Program-made: the position numbers and the translations under genes | The notes under the pieces: generated by a model | Told to the model about the DNA's origin: nothing | The model's database searches: none | What the model saw: only the letters and a program-made list of their open reading frames with translations | Source of the DNA: Myxococcales bacterium | GTDB lineage: Bacteria; Myxococcota_A; Polyangia; Nannocystales; Nannocystaceae | Assembly (NCBI GenBank): GCA_020633335.1 | Contig: JACKDU010000003.1 | Coordinates: forward strand, 372,001-436,000 | Length of the DNA: 64,000 bases | Direction: 5' to 3' | Shown here: positions 26,701 through 35,857 of the stretch, one piece after another | Layout of the letters: every line of letters starts with the position of its first letter | How positions within the stretch are numbered: the first letter of the stretch is position 1

Positions 26701-27864
26701 GTGGCCTGCCACGACGTGATCATCGCCGGCGCGGGCGCGGCCGGCCTCTGCCTCGGGCTCGCGCTGATCCGCGGGCCGCTGCGCGGGGCGTCGATCCTGA
26801 TCGTCGATCACGCGGCCAAGGACCGCGACGATCGGACCTTCGCCTTCTGGGAGCCCGCCGACGCGCCGGCGGATCCGCTGGTCTCGCGGGAGTGGTCGCA
26901 GCTCCAGGTGATCGGCGACGGCTTCGATCACCTCGCGCCGCTCCGCACCCACCGCTACCGGATGATCCGGGCGATCGATCTCTACCGAGCCGCGCGCGCC
27001 GAGCTCGGCGCCTGCCCGGGGGTCGAGCTCCGGCGCGCCGAGGTCGGGGCGATCGTCGACGGCGGCCACGCGGCGAGCGCGGAGATCGACGGCGAGCGGG
27101 TCGAGGGCCGCTTCATCTTCGACTCGCGGATGAGCGCCGATCGCCTCCCGCGGACCCGGCGGCGGGTGCTCCTCGCCCAGCGCTTCGTCGGCTGGGAGGT
27201 CGAGGCGCCCGCGCCGGTCTTTCGCCCCGAGGTCGCCACCCTCTTCGACTTCCGCGGGAGCGAGCGCGCCCGCGGCGAGTTCTTCTACGTCCTGCCGCTG
27301 AGCGAGCGGCGGGCGCTGGTCGAGCGGGTCGAGATCGGCACGCCGGCGCTCGGCGACGCCGAGGGGCGCCTGGCGGATCGCCTCGCCCGCTACCACGGGG
27401 TCGACGCGCCGGTGCTCCTCCGCCGCGAGGCCGGCGAGAGCCCGCTCACCGATCACCGCTTCCGCCGGCGCCTGGGGCAGCGGGTGATGGCGATCGGGAT
27501 CGCCGGCGGCCGCCTCAAGCCGAGCTCGGGCTACGCCTTCGCGCGGATCCGCGCCGACGCGGCGGCGATCGCCGGCTCGCTCGCGCGCCTCGGCCACCCC
27601 TTCGGTGTCCCGCGGGAGAGCCCGCGCTACCGCCTCCTCGACGCGGTCTTGCTCCAGGTGATGCGGCGCCGGCCAGAGCTCCTGCCAGATGTCTTTCGAG
27701 ACATGTTCTCCGGGTCGCCTGGGGATCGCGTGCTCGCCTTCCTCGACGAAGAAACGCCGTTCGAAGAGCGGCTCGCGCTCTTCCGCGGGCTCCCGAAGGG
27801 GCCCTTCGCGGCCGCCTTCGGCCGCCTCGTGCTCACCCGCCTCGGGCTCGCGCCGGCCGCCTGA
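26701..27864 (+). CDS. crtY: Lycopene cyclase (CrtY type)
   Basis: 387 residues from GTG 26701. The N-terminal dinucleotide-binding motif is VIIAGAGAAGLCLGLAL, followed by the family-specific DRTFAFWE. Further motifs include RYRMIRAIDLYRA, FIFDSR, RFVGWEVE, FYVLPLSERRALVE and GGRLKPSSGYAFARI. It converts the linear ends of lycopene to beta-rings using a flavin. No phytoene synthase or desaturase is in the window, so the rest of the carotenoid pathway must be elsewhere. A short stretch near 27.68-27.78 kb uses codons rare in the neighbourhood and contains a small ATGTCT/AGACAT hairpin with a TTCG loop. The product is probably membrane-associated. Confidence 0.88.
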   Translation: MACHDVIIAGAGAAGLCLGLALIRGPLRGASILIVDHAAKDRDDRTFAFWEPADAPADPLVSREWSQLQVIGDGFDHLAPLRTHRYRMIRAIDLYRAARAELGACPGVELRRAEVGAIVDGGHAASAEIDGERVEGRFIFDSRMSADRLPRTRRRVLLAQRFVGWEVEAPAPVFRPEVATLFDFRGSERARGEFFYVLPLSERRALVERVEIGTPALGDAEGRLADRLARYHGVDAPVLLRREAGESPLTDHRFRRRLGQRVMAIGIAGGRLKPSSGYAFARIRADAAAIAGSLARLGHPFGVPRESPRYRLLDAVLLQVMRRRPELLPDVFRDMFSGSPGDRVLAFLDEETPFEERLALFRGLPKGPFAAAFGRLVLTRLGLAPAA

Positions 27865-27889
27865 TCCGTCCTGGACCACGGGCGCGCGG

Positions 27890-27895
27890 TAGGGG
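27890..27895 (+). promoter_or_regulatory. -10-like TAGGGG, leaderless spacing
   Basis: Ends six bases before ATG 27902 and closely parallels the TAGGGT-GAGGTG-ATG arrangement at 51.8 kb, but lacks the final T. The intervening GAGGGC could instead act as a ribosome site. Confidence 0.3.
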
Positions 27896-27901
27896 GAGGG
27901 C

Positions 27902-28582
27902 ATGCAGAGAGCATGTGGCGCAGCGCTTCTCCTGGTCGGGTCGCTCCTCGCGGGCGGCTGCTTCGACGAGATCATCCACAACCCGGGCGCGACCGAGGGC
28001 TCGACCGCCACCAGCGGCGACGCGTCGACCGCGAGCGCAAGCGGGACGGGCGAGGGGAGCTCGACGGGCGGGAGCGGCGGGCCCAGCGGGTCGAGCGGCG
28101 CGACTGAGGCGACCGACGCCGACGTCACCGGCGGTGCGGCGAGCGGGTCGACGACGGTCGAGACCGGCGGCGGCGAGGGGGTCGCGCTCCTCTGTCCCGC
28201 CGCCGACTACGCCTGCGGCGTCGACCCCTGGGAGGTCGAGCCCTGCGCCGACTGCCAGGAGCTCACGCCGCTCGCCGAGTGCGTGCTCTCCCAGCTCCGC
28301 GACTCGACCTGCGCCGCCTTCGCGGTCGATCGCTGCGACGGCGGCTGCGTCCGCGACTACTACTTCCTGCGCTGCTCCGGCGACTCGGCGCTGATCCAGT
28401 CGGTGGAGCTCGACGGCCAGGGCAACGAGGTCGTGTCGCTCGGGGTCCAGCTCTGCACGACAACCAACGCGACCTACTTCCAGACCTGCGTCGCCGACTA
28501 CAAGCCGGGCTGCGCCGACCCCGAGACCTGGGTGATCGAGTGCGTGCCCTACGTCCGCGAGGAGTGCCCGATCACGATCTGA
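27902..28582 (+). CDS. Cys-rich lipoprotein with CxxPETW motif
   Basis: 226 residues. The signal peptide ends SLLAGGC. The linker of about 75 residues is Ser/Thr/Gly/Ala-rich. The C-terminal domain of about 130 residues has 14 or so Cys, suggesting a disulfide-stabilised secreted domain, and ends with PGCADPETWVIECVP. The same C-x(1-2)-PETW-x-I-x-C ending appears in the lipoprotein at 35.0 kb, so the two are distant paralogues. Function unknown; probably displayed on the outer face of the envelope. Confidence 0.78.
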   Translation: MQRACGAALLLVGSLLAGGCFDEIIHNPGATEGSTATSGDASTASASGTGEGSSTGGSGGPSGSSGATEATDADVTGGAASGSTTVETGGGEGVALLCPAADYACGVDPWEVEPCADCQELTPLAECVLSQLRDSTCAAFAVDRCDGGCVRDYYFLRCSGDSALIQSVELDGQGNEVVSLGVQLCTTTNATYFQTCVADYKPGCADPETWVIECVPYVREECPITI

Positions 28583-28603
28583 TCCCACCCCGCGGAGCGC
28601 TGA

Positions 28604-30118
<1,515 letters not shown>

Positions 30119-30279
30119 GGGAGGCGGCGAGTCCGGCAAGCGTACCGCACTTTTGCGAGGTTCTCAGGCGCCGAGGAGCGCCTTCGGCGCCAAAACGGCC
30201 GCGGGGCCGAGGGCCGTCGGGGCGCGGAGCCGACCCTCGAGAGGGGTCGCGTGTTCAGGATCAGACGAAGTGTCCGTGA

Positions 30280-30285
30280 TAGCCT
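30280..30285 (+). promoter_or_regulatory. Extended -10 TGA-TAGCCT
   Basis: TAGCCT preceded by TGA (extended -10) lies 23 bases before ATG 30309. A CTGGAG ribosome-binding sequence sits between, so this gene likely has a conventional short leader. Confidence 0.45.
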
Positions 30286-30308
30286 GAGGGGTCTCTGGAG
30301 AGTGATTC

Positions 30309-31250
30309 ATGGTCCGCACGCGATTTTGGCTCCCACTCGCCCTGGTCGCCCTCTCGCTCGCCTCGCCGCCGGTCCACGCCGCCCCCGAGGCGAGTGAGCC
30401 CGCCGAGTCCAGCGAGGCGCCGGCCCTCGAGGAGGACGAGGCTGCCCGCCTCGATCGCGCCCAGCGGAGCTTCCGCGAGGGCGAGGAGGCCTATTGGCTC
30501 GGCGAATTCGATCGGGCGATCGAGCGCTTCGAGGAGGCCTATCGCCTCTCACGGCTCCCCGGGATGCTCTACAACGTCGGCCTCGCCTACAAGCGGCGGG
30601 GCGAGGGGAGCCGCTCCCCGGCCGATCTCCAGCGGGCGAGGGACGTCCTCAGCAACTACCTCGACGCCGACGCCGGGCTCCTCGTCGATCCCACCCACGT
30701 CCGCGGGCTGGTGGCCGAGATCGACGCGAGCCTCGGCGAGATCGAGGGCGAGGAGCGCGAGGCGGCGGCGACCGTCGCCGCGGTCGTCGAGGGGCCGGCG
30801 GACGAGGCCCTGAGCTGCCCCGATCCCGGGCCCGAGACCGCCGCCCCGGGCGGGCGGCGCCAGCGGATCCTCGGCGGCGCGCTGATGGCCGGCGGCGGCG
30901 TCCTCCTCGCCGGCGGCGCGGCCTCGGTCGCCGCTTTTGCGGCGAAGGGGCGGGAATTTGAGGCGACCCAGGGGCGCCTCCTCGCGGAGTCCGCGGCCGC
31001 CGGCTGCCCGGCGTCGACCCGCCTCTGCGAGGACCTGGGTCGCTCCCTCGAGATCACGGTCGCCAACGGCTACCGCGCGAACGTCCTCGCCGGGGCGCTC
31101 GGCGGATCGCTCATCGCCCTCGGCGTCGGCGGGCTGATCTCCGGCGGGATCCTCTACGGGCGGGCGAGCGGCGCGCCGCAGGAGGGCCCGCGGATGCGCG
31201 TCGCGGTGACCCCGACCCTCGGCGGCGCGGCGATCGTCGGGCGCTTCTGA
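30309..31250 (+). CDS. Exported TPR-containing membrane protein
   Basis: 313 residues. The signal peptide is MVRTRFWLPLALVALSLASPPVHA. An acidic segment follows, then a TPR-like pair (FREGEEAYWLGEFDRAIERF, EEAYRLSRLPGMLYNVGLAY) at about 55-100. Two hydrophobic segments (ILGGALMAGGGVLLAGGAAS near 190 and LAGALGGSLIALGVGGLISGGILYG near 260) flank a Cys-containing loop. It ends GAAIVGRF. The same layout and the AIVGRF ending recur in the TPR protein at 39.2 kb, so these are paralogues. It overlaps the next gene by one base (TGATG). Confidence 0.82.
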   Translation: MVRTRFWLPLALVALSLASPPVHAAPEASEPAESSEAPALEEDEAARLDRAQRSFREGEEAYWLGEFDRAIERFEEAYRLSRLPGMLYNVGLAYKRRGEGSRSPADLQRARDVLSNYLDADAGLLVDPTHVRGLVAEIDASLGEIEGEEREAAATVAAVVEGPADEALSCPDPGPETAAPGGRRQRILGGALMAGGGVLLAGGAASVAAFAAKGREFEATQGRLLAESAAAGCPASTRLCEDLGRSLEITVANGYRANVLAGALGGSLIALGVGGLISGGILYGRASGAPQEGPRMRVAVTPTLGGAAIVGRF

Positions 31251-31774
31251 TGGAGCGCGCCGAGCTGCGCCGCCGCCTCGTCGAGATCCTCGGCCTCAAG
31301 GCGCTGCCGCGGGCCGGCTGGGTGCGGGCCGGCGTGGCCGCGCCGGAGTCGGTCGCGGCCCACTCCTGGGGGGTCGCCTGGCTGGTCCTCGCCCTCGCGC
31401 CGCCGTCGATCGATCGCGGGCGGGCGCTGGCGATCGCGGTGATCCACGACCTCGCCGAGGTCCGGGTCGGCGACCTCACGCCCCACGATCGGGTCACCCG
31501 CGCGGACAAGGTCGCGCTCGAGGAGGCGGCGCTGGTCGGCCTCCTCGCCGGCCTCGATCGGGCGGCCGAGCTCGCGGCGCTCTGGCTCGACTACGAGTCG
31601 GGGGCGAGCGCCGAGGCCCGCTTCGTCAAGGCCTGCGATCGCCTCGACATGGCGCTCCAGGCCCAGGCCTACGCGGCCAGCGACGGGATCGATCCGCGGG
31701 AGTTCATCGCCTCGGCGCTCGCCGGCCTCGGCGATCCCGAGCTCCGGGCGCTGATCGACGACGACCTGTCCTGA
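31250..31774 (+). CDS. HD-domain hydrolase (HDDC2/YfbR-like nucleotidase)
   Basis: 174 residues. Metal-ligand pattern of HD proteins: AAHSWGVAWLVLAL (first His), AIAVIHDLAEVRVGD (HD pair) and a downstream Asp in FVKACDRLDMALQA. The size and LKALPRAGWVRAG-x-ESVAAHSW opening fit the HD_3/5'-deoxynucleotidase group, which dephosphorylates dNMPs. It is translationally coupled to the TPR gene upstream and converges with a TetR gene three bases downstream. Confidence 0.87.
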   Translation: MERAELRRRLVEILGLKALPRAGWVRAGVAAPESVAAHSWGVAWLVLALAPPSIDRGRALAIAVIHDLAEVRVGDLTPHDRVTRADKVALEEAALVGLLAGLDRAAELAALWLDYESGASAEARFVKACDRLDMALQAQAYAASDGIDPREFIASALAGLGDPELRALIDDDLS

Positions 31775-31777
31775 GGG

Positions 31778-32389
31778 TCATTTCCGCAGGGCGCAGATCA
31801 TCGAGTCGATGAAGTCGCGGACGAAGGCCTCCTGGTTGCGGATCGGCACCGCGGGGTGCTCCTCGTCGAAGCGCCCGCTGTTGAGCATCGACGCCAGGCC
31901 GTGGAGGGTGGCGATGATCCGCAGCGACGACATGTCGGGATCGAGGTCGTCGCGGATCAGCCCGCGCTCGCGGCCCTCGCGGAGCCAGGTGCGGACGGCG
32001 GTGAGCGGCCGGAGGAAGGACGCGATCTCGTCGGCGCCCATGTCCGCGTAGTTGATCTGCTCGTGCTCCATCAGGACCGCGTAGATCCAGGGGTGGACCC
32101 GCGCGAAGGCGATGTAGGCGTCGGCCGCCGCCTTGATCCGCGCGAGCGGATCGTCGATGTCGGCGACCGGCTCGACGATCTCGCGCTGCAGGAGGTCGGC
32201 GCCGTAGATCCGGATCTCGTGGAGGATCGCCGCCTTCGATTCGAAGTGCTGGTAGAGCGCGGTCGCCGAGATCCCGAGGCGCTTGGCGATCGCCCGCATG
32301 GTCAGTCCCTCCTCGCCGAGGCGGGAGCCGAGCTCGACGCTCGCGCGGATGATCGCCTCTCGGAGGTCGGAGCGGGGTGCACGGGTCAT
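31778..32389 (-). CDS. TetR-family transcriptional regulator
   Basis: 203 residues from ATG 32389. The N-terminal DNA-binding region contains REAIIRASVELGSRLGEEGL, MRAIAKRLGISATALYQHFE and SKAAILHEI. The C-terminal domain (YIAFARVHPWIYAVLM, TWLREGRERGLIRDD) is of the TetR_C_33/WHG type. A short palindrome TACGA-TCC-TCGTA (32389-32401) overlaps the start codon region and could be an autoregulatory site. The divergent gene 160 bp away encodes a membrane protein and may be a target. Confidence 0.9.
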   Translation of the reverse strand: MTRAPRSDLREAIIRASVELGSRLGEEGLTMRAIAKRLGISATALYQHFESKAAILHEIRIYGADLLQREIVEPVADIDDPLARIKAAADAYIAFARVHPWIYAVLMEHEQINYADMGADEIASFLRPLTAVRTWLREGRERGLIRDDLDPDMSSLRIIATLHGLASMLNSGRFDEEHPAVPIRNQEAFVRDFIDSMICALRK

Positions 32390-32527
32390 ACGATCCTCGT
32401 AGCAAATGAGCGGGCGACGGGAAATCACCGAACCGCGTTCGCTTCGATCGCCTCTCTCGGGTCCGCGACCCGCTCGGCGCGGGCGCGCGCGCGGGTGTGC
32501 GGGCGCCTGCGCGTGCGGGGTCGGTGA

Positions 32528-32533
32528 TACACT
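32528..32533 (+). promoter_or_regulatory. Extended -10 TGA-TACACT
   Basis: TACACT preceded by TGA lies 15 bases before ATG 32549, predicting a leader of under ten bases. Confidence 0.45.
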
Positions 32534-32548
32534 GCGGAGCCGCCGTCG

Positions 32549-34279
32549 ATGTCGCTCCAGAGCAAGTACTCCTCCGTGGTCGCCAGCGAGCTCCGACATC
32601 ACGCGGTCTGGGAGCCCGGCGAGCCGGTTCGGCTCGGGGACTACGGCGTTCTGCAGGGGAGCCGCTTCACCGTCCACGGCAACATCGAGGACGACTTCGG
32701 CCTCCAATTCGAGGTCGTCCGCTCGCGCAACCGCGAGTTCGCCTTCCGCTCCGACGGCGTCAGCGAGAGCCGCGGCGAGGGCAAGGCCAACCAGCCGGGG
32801 GCGGTCGCCGAGCTCCGGGTCGGCTTTCGCCGGGCGGACGCCCTCTACGTCTCGTCGCCGAGCGCTTGGACCGAGCAGATCAAGGGGCTCGCGCGGATCG
32901 TCAGCCCGCTCCTCGGCAACCCCCAGTGGAACCCCGATTGGGTGATCGTCACCCGCCTCTACCACGCCTCGCAGGCGATCATCCTCCTCTCGAACAGCGA
33001 CGACGCCGACGTCCGCCTCAACCTCGCGGCCGACGGGGCGCCGGTCGGCGGCAAGAGCGTCAACGACGTCGGCGAGCAGGGATCGGTCGCGCTCCAGCTC
33101 ACGGGGGTCCGCGGGCCGCTCTTCATGGGGCTCCATCGGGTGCACCGCGACCTCGAGGACGTCGTCCCGCGGCGGCGCCTGGTCAACCGCGTCCTGGTCC
33201 TCGCGGGCGCCGGGCTCCTGGCCTCGGGGGCGCTGGCGTCGTGGCTCGTGGTCTCGCTGATGCATCCCGAGAGCTCCGGGGTGAAGGACCCGACGATCGC
33301 CCAGGTGACGCACCCGGAGAAGTCCGACGAGGCCATGGGGGACGAGCGCCCGACCTCGGCGAACGCGAGCGCCGGGGTCGCCGCGGAGGCGCCGCTGCCC
33401 TCGACGACCGGCGGCTACGGGTTGGGCCTCGGCAAGGTCGGCCAGGGAGGGGGCACGAAGGGGGGCGACCGGCCGGAGCCGGAGGAGAAGGGCCTGGCCG
33501 AGGGCGAGGTCCGGGTGCAGGTCCAGTGCACCGGCGGGGCGGTGATCTACGGCCCCGACGGCGAGCGCCTCGGCCGCTGCGGCGATCCCGGGATCATCCT
33601 CAAGGACGGGGAGAAGACGCTCCTCGCGCTGGTCTCACCGACCCGGGTCTCCCGGGCCGTCGAGATCGAGGGGGCCCCGGGCCGGAGCTACTACGTCCCC
33701 CTCGATCCGCGGCCGCGACCGGGGATCAGCAACGGCAGCGGGATCGACGTCGAGTCGCCGACCAACGGCAAGGCGAAGCCGACCGTGTCGCTCCCGGGGA
33801 TCGGCGCCTGCCGGACCAGCGAGCAGTGCGCCCGCGGCGATCTCTGCCTCGCCGGTCGCTGCGTGCTCTCGACGTCGAAGGGCCCGCGGGTGAAGATCGG
33901 GGCGGCGGCGGCCGGGGACGAGACCGAGGGCGAGGATCCGACGGTCGGCGTCGGGACGACGAGCGGCGGCGAGGAGACCCCGCCGGTGACGACGACCGGG
34001 ACCCTCCTCGCCGACGCGACGACGAGCGGCGCCGCGCCGGCCGAGGCGACCTCCGAGCCGGCCGAGGTGGCGAGCGCAGCCTCGACGACGACCAGCGGCG
34101 AGGTGGTCGCGGTCGCCGGCTCGCCGACGCCGCGCGGCGGCCTCCGGCTCTGGCTCTGGCTCGCGCTCGTCGGCGTCCTCGCGGGGGTCGGCCTCCTGGT
34201 CGCCTGGGCGCTCCGTCGGCGCGGCGCGGAGCCGGTCGAGGACGTCGCGCCGATCGTCGAGCCGCCGCCCGGGGCGTGA
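32549..34279 (+). CDS. Bitopic membrane protein with four-Cys motif
   Basis: 576 residues. About 1-205 is a soluble domain of unknown family (QSKYSSVVASELRHHAVWEP, DNIEDDFGLQ-like acidic stretch, WVIVTRLYHASQAIILLSNS). A membrane helix follows near 213-234 (VLVLAGAGLLASGALASWLV). A small beta segment at 310-380 and a CRTSEQCARGDLCLAGRC motif near 420 come next; that Cys pattern is widespread in myxobacterial secreted proteins. A Ser/Thr/Ala linker precedes a second membrane helix near 532-554 (LWLWLALVGVLAGVGLLVAW) and an Arg-rich end. The middle is probably extracytoplasmic. Function unknown. Confidence 0.75.
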   Translation: MSLQSKYSSVVASELRHHAVWEPGEPVRLGDYGVLQGSRFTVHGNIEDDFGLQFEVVRSRNREFAFRSDGVSESRGEGKANQPGAVAELRVGFRRADALYVSSPSAWTEQIKGLARIVSPLLGNPQWNPDWVIVTRLYHASQAIILLSNSDDADVRLNLAADGAPVGGKSVNDVGEQGSVALQLTGVRGPLFMGLHRVHRDLEDVVPRRRLVNRVLVLAGAGLLASGALASWLVVSLMHPESSGVKDPTIAQVTHPEKSDEAMGDERPTSANASAGVAAEAPLPSTTGGYGLGLGKVGQGGGTKGGDRPEPEEKGLAEGEVRVQVQCTGGAVIYGPDGERLGRCGDPGIILKDGEKTLLALVSPTRVSRAVEIEGAPGRSYYVPLDPRPRPGISNGSGIDVESPTNGKAKPTVSLPGIGACRTSEQCARGDLCLAGRCVLSTSKGPRVKIGAAAAGDETEGEDPTVGVGTTSGGEETPPVTTTGTLLADATTSGAAPAEATSEPAEVASAASTTTSGEVVAVAGSPTPRGGLRLWLWLALVGVLAGVGLLVAWALRRRGAEPVEDVAPIVEPPPGA

Positions 34280-34307
34280 TCCTCGGCGCGCCTTCGAAGA
34301 TGTCCTT

Positions 34308-34967
34308 TTAGACAGCCGACCCGTCGGGATCGGCGGCCGCGATCGCCGCGTCCTCGGTGGTCGCGCCGCTCGCCTCGAGGAGATCGCGGTACCAGCGGGC
34401 CGCCTCGGCGGCCCTCCCCGGGAGGGCGACGCTCCCCCAGACGAGCGCGAGCGCCCGCGTCGTCGCCTCGCCGGTCTTGGTCCGCTGGGCGTCCTTGACC
34501 GGGCAGGCGCAGGGCCCCTCGGCGTCGTGGAGGCAGAGGAGCCTGGAGACGTCGATCTCCTGGCCGGAGGCGTTGAAGACGTAGCGGCTCTGGGGGGCGG
34601 CGAGGGCGACCTCGAGGGGGGGCCGCGCGCGATCGAGATCGACGACGCTGATCGGCAGCCCGCTGTGGAGCGAGACCACGTTGCAGGCGTCGACCACCAG
34701 GTTGATCGCGCCGAGCTTGCCCTCGCCGACCGCCCGCAGGAGGTACTCCGACGAGGGCTTGCTGCGGCCGGTGGGGCGGAAGCCGCCGTGGCGCAGGAGA
34801 TCGCGGACCGCGGCCCGGACCGCGTCGCTGCTGGCCATCGGCGCGGCCGCGTCGAGCGCCAGGCCCGCCAGGAGGCTCGCCGGGCTCCGCACCTCGGCGA
34901 GCGGCCGCGGGAGGCGGGCGACGAAGGCCTGGAGATCGAGGAGCGGGTGGGGGCGGAGGCGGAGCAT
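34308..34967 (-). CDS. Stand-alone B3/B4 (tRNA-synthetase editing-like) domain protein
   Basis: 219 residues from ATG 34967, fixed by a TATCAT box seven bases upstream. The core LGAINLVVDACNVVSLHSGL, followed by PISVVDLDRARPPLEVALA, matches the B3/B4 domain of phenylalanyl-tRNA synthetase beta subunits. YVFNASGQEIDVSRLLCLHD and CACPVKDAQRTKTGEATTRAL fit the stand-alone B3/B4 proteins, which may hydrolyse mischarged tRNA or bind nucleotide. No synthetase module is attached. The gene diverges from a lipoprotein gene with only 59 bp between starts. Confidence 0.82.
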   Translation of the reverse strand: MLRLRPHPLLDLQAFVARLPRPLAEVRSPASLLAGLALDAAAPMASSDAVRAAVRDLLRHGGFRPTGRSKPSSEYLLRAVGEGKLGAINLVVDACNVVSLHSGLPISVVDLDRARPPLEVALAAPQSRYVFNASGQEIDVSRLLCLHDAEGPCACPVKDAQRTKTGEATTRALALVWGSVALPGRAAEAARWYRDLLEASGATTEDAAIAAADPDGSAV

Positions 34968-34974
34968 CGGCCGG

Positions 34975-34980
34975 ATGATA
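34975..34980 (-). promoter_or_regulatory. -10 box TATCAT, leaderless spacing
   Basis: Minus-strand TATCAT ends seven bases before ATG 34967. No -35 match. Confidence 0.5.
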
Positions 34981-35013
34981 GGAGATGTCGCGGCGCGCGG
35001 GCCCGGGCGGTGG

Positions 35014-35019
35014 GACAAT
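35014..35019 (+). promoter_or_regulatory. -10 box GACAAT, leaderless spacing
   Basis: GACAAT ends seven bases before ATG 35027. Together with the opposite TATCAT it packs two divergent start regions into 59 bp. Confidence 0.45.
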
Positions 35020-35026
35020 CGCGGCG

Positions 35027-35623
35027 ATGCCCCGCCGCCCCTCGTCGCCGCCAGCGCTCGCCCGCGGCGGGCTCGGCCTCCTCGCGGCGCTCCTCGGCCT
35101 CGCCTGCGCCGACGGGCCGCCGAGCGCGAGCGGCGAGACCAGCGGGGGCGGGGAGGGGAGCTGCGGCCTGCGCCCCGACGAGGTCGTCCTCCAGGAGGCC
35201 TGCCCCCTCGATCGCCGCTGCCCGACGGTCGCTCGCCAGGGCGATCCCCGCTGCCCCGGCCACCTCGATCGCGGCGATCCCTACCTCGACGAGGATCGAT
35301 GTGTCCTCGAGTTCCTGTCGCTTGGGCAACCCGGCGAGGTGCTCGTCGAGGGCGCCTGCGAGGGCGAGGTCGAGCGGCTGACGATCGCCGTCGTCGGCCC
35401 CGGCGAGGCGATCGTGACCAGCGAGCGGCGGACCCCCTGCGACGCCTGCGGGTGCCCGGAGGGCGAGCGCGCCTGGGCGCCGCTGGTCGCCTGCGAGCTC
35501 GTCGATCTCGCCTCTTTCACCGCCTGCCTCGAAGCCAGCGATCCCGAGGCGCGCGCGTCGTGCCTGACCCCAGAGACCTGGTTCATCGGCTGTGAGGGGT
35601 CATCGCCGCGCTGCGCACCGTGA
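35027..35623 (+). CDS. Cys-rich lipoprotein, paralogue of the 27.9-kb gene
   Basis: 198 residues. The signal peptide ends LLGLAC, followed by a short Ser/Gly linker. The domain has many Cys and acidic residues and ends ASCLTPETWFIGCEG, matching the CADPETWVIEC end of the lipoprotein at 27.9 kb. The preceding ACELVDLASFTACLEA helix-like segment is also alignable in kind. Likely an extracytoplasmic disulfide-rich protein; role unknown. The start is chosen by the signal peptide and the GACAAT box. Confidence 0.78.
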   Translation: MPRRPSSPPALARGGLGLLAALLGLACADGPPSASGETSGGGEGSCGLRPDEVVLQEACPLDRRCPTVARQGDPRCPGHLDRGDPYLDEDRCVLEFLSLGQPGEVLVEGACEGEVERLTIAVVGPGEAIVTSERRTPCDACGCPEGERAWAPLVACELVDLASFTACLEASDPEARASCLTPETWFIGCEGSSPRCAP

Positions 35624-35857
35624 TCGCGTGGGTGCTCGCGCCCCCGCGCCGCGCGGCGATCGATCGTTGTCTCAACGTCGTTTCGCAGGCGCCGATCGGA
35701 TCGCCGGGAGCGTCGCCGCGGCGCTCGCACGCTGGGGCCCTGAGCACCCGCCGCGCGGCTCTGCGCCTCGCTTCTGCTGGATTTGCGCGCACAGATCGTC
35801 AGCGGAGGTCGTAGACACCCGGCATCTCCTGCGACGCGCAGGAAAGGAATTCCGACG

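Noticed and set aside
23613..26723. 1036-residue minus-strand frame across the hydrolase and phosphorylase genes
   Set aside because: Shadow of the plus-strand dienelactone hydrolase and glgP, which carry full family signatures.
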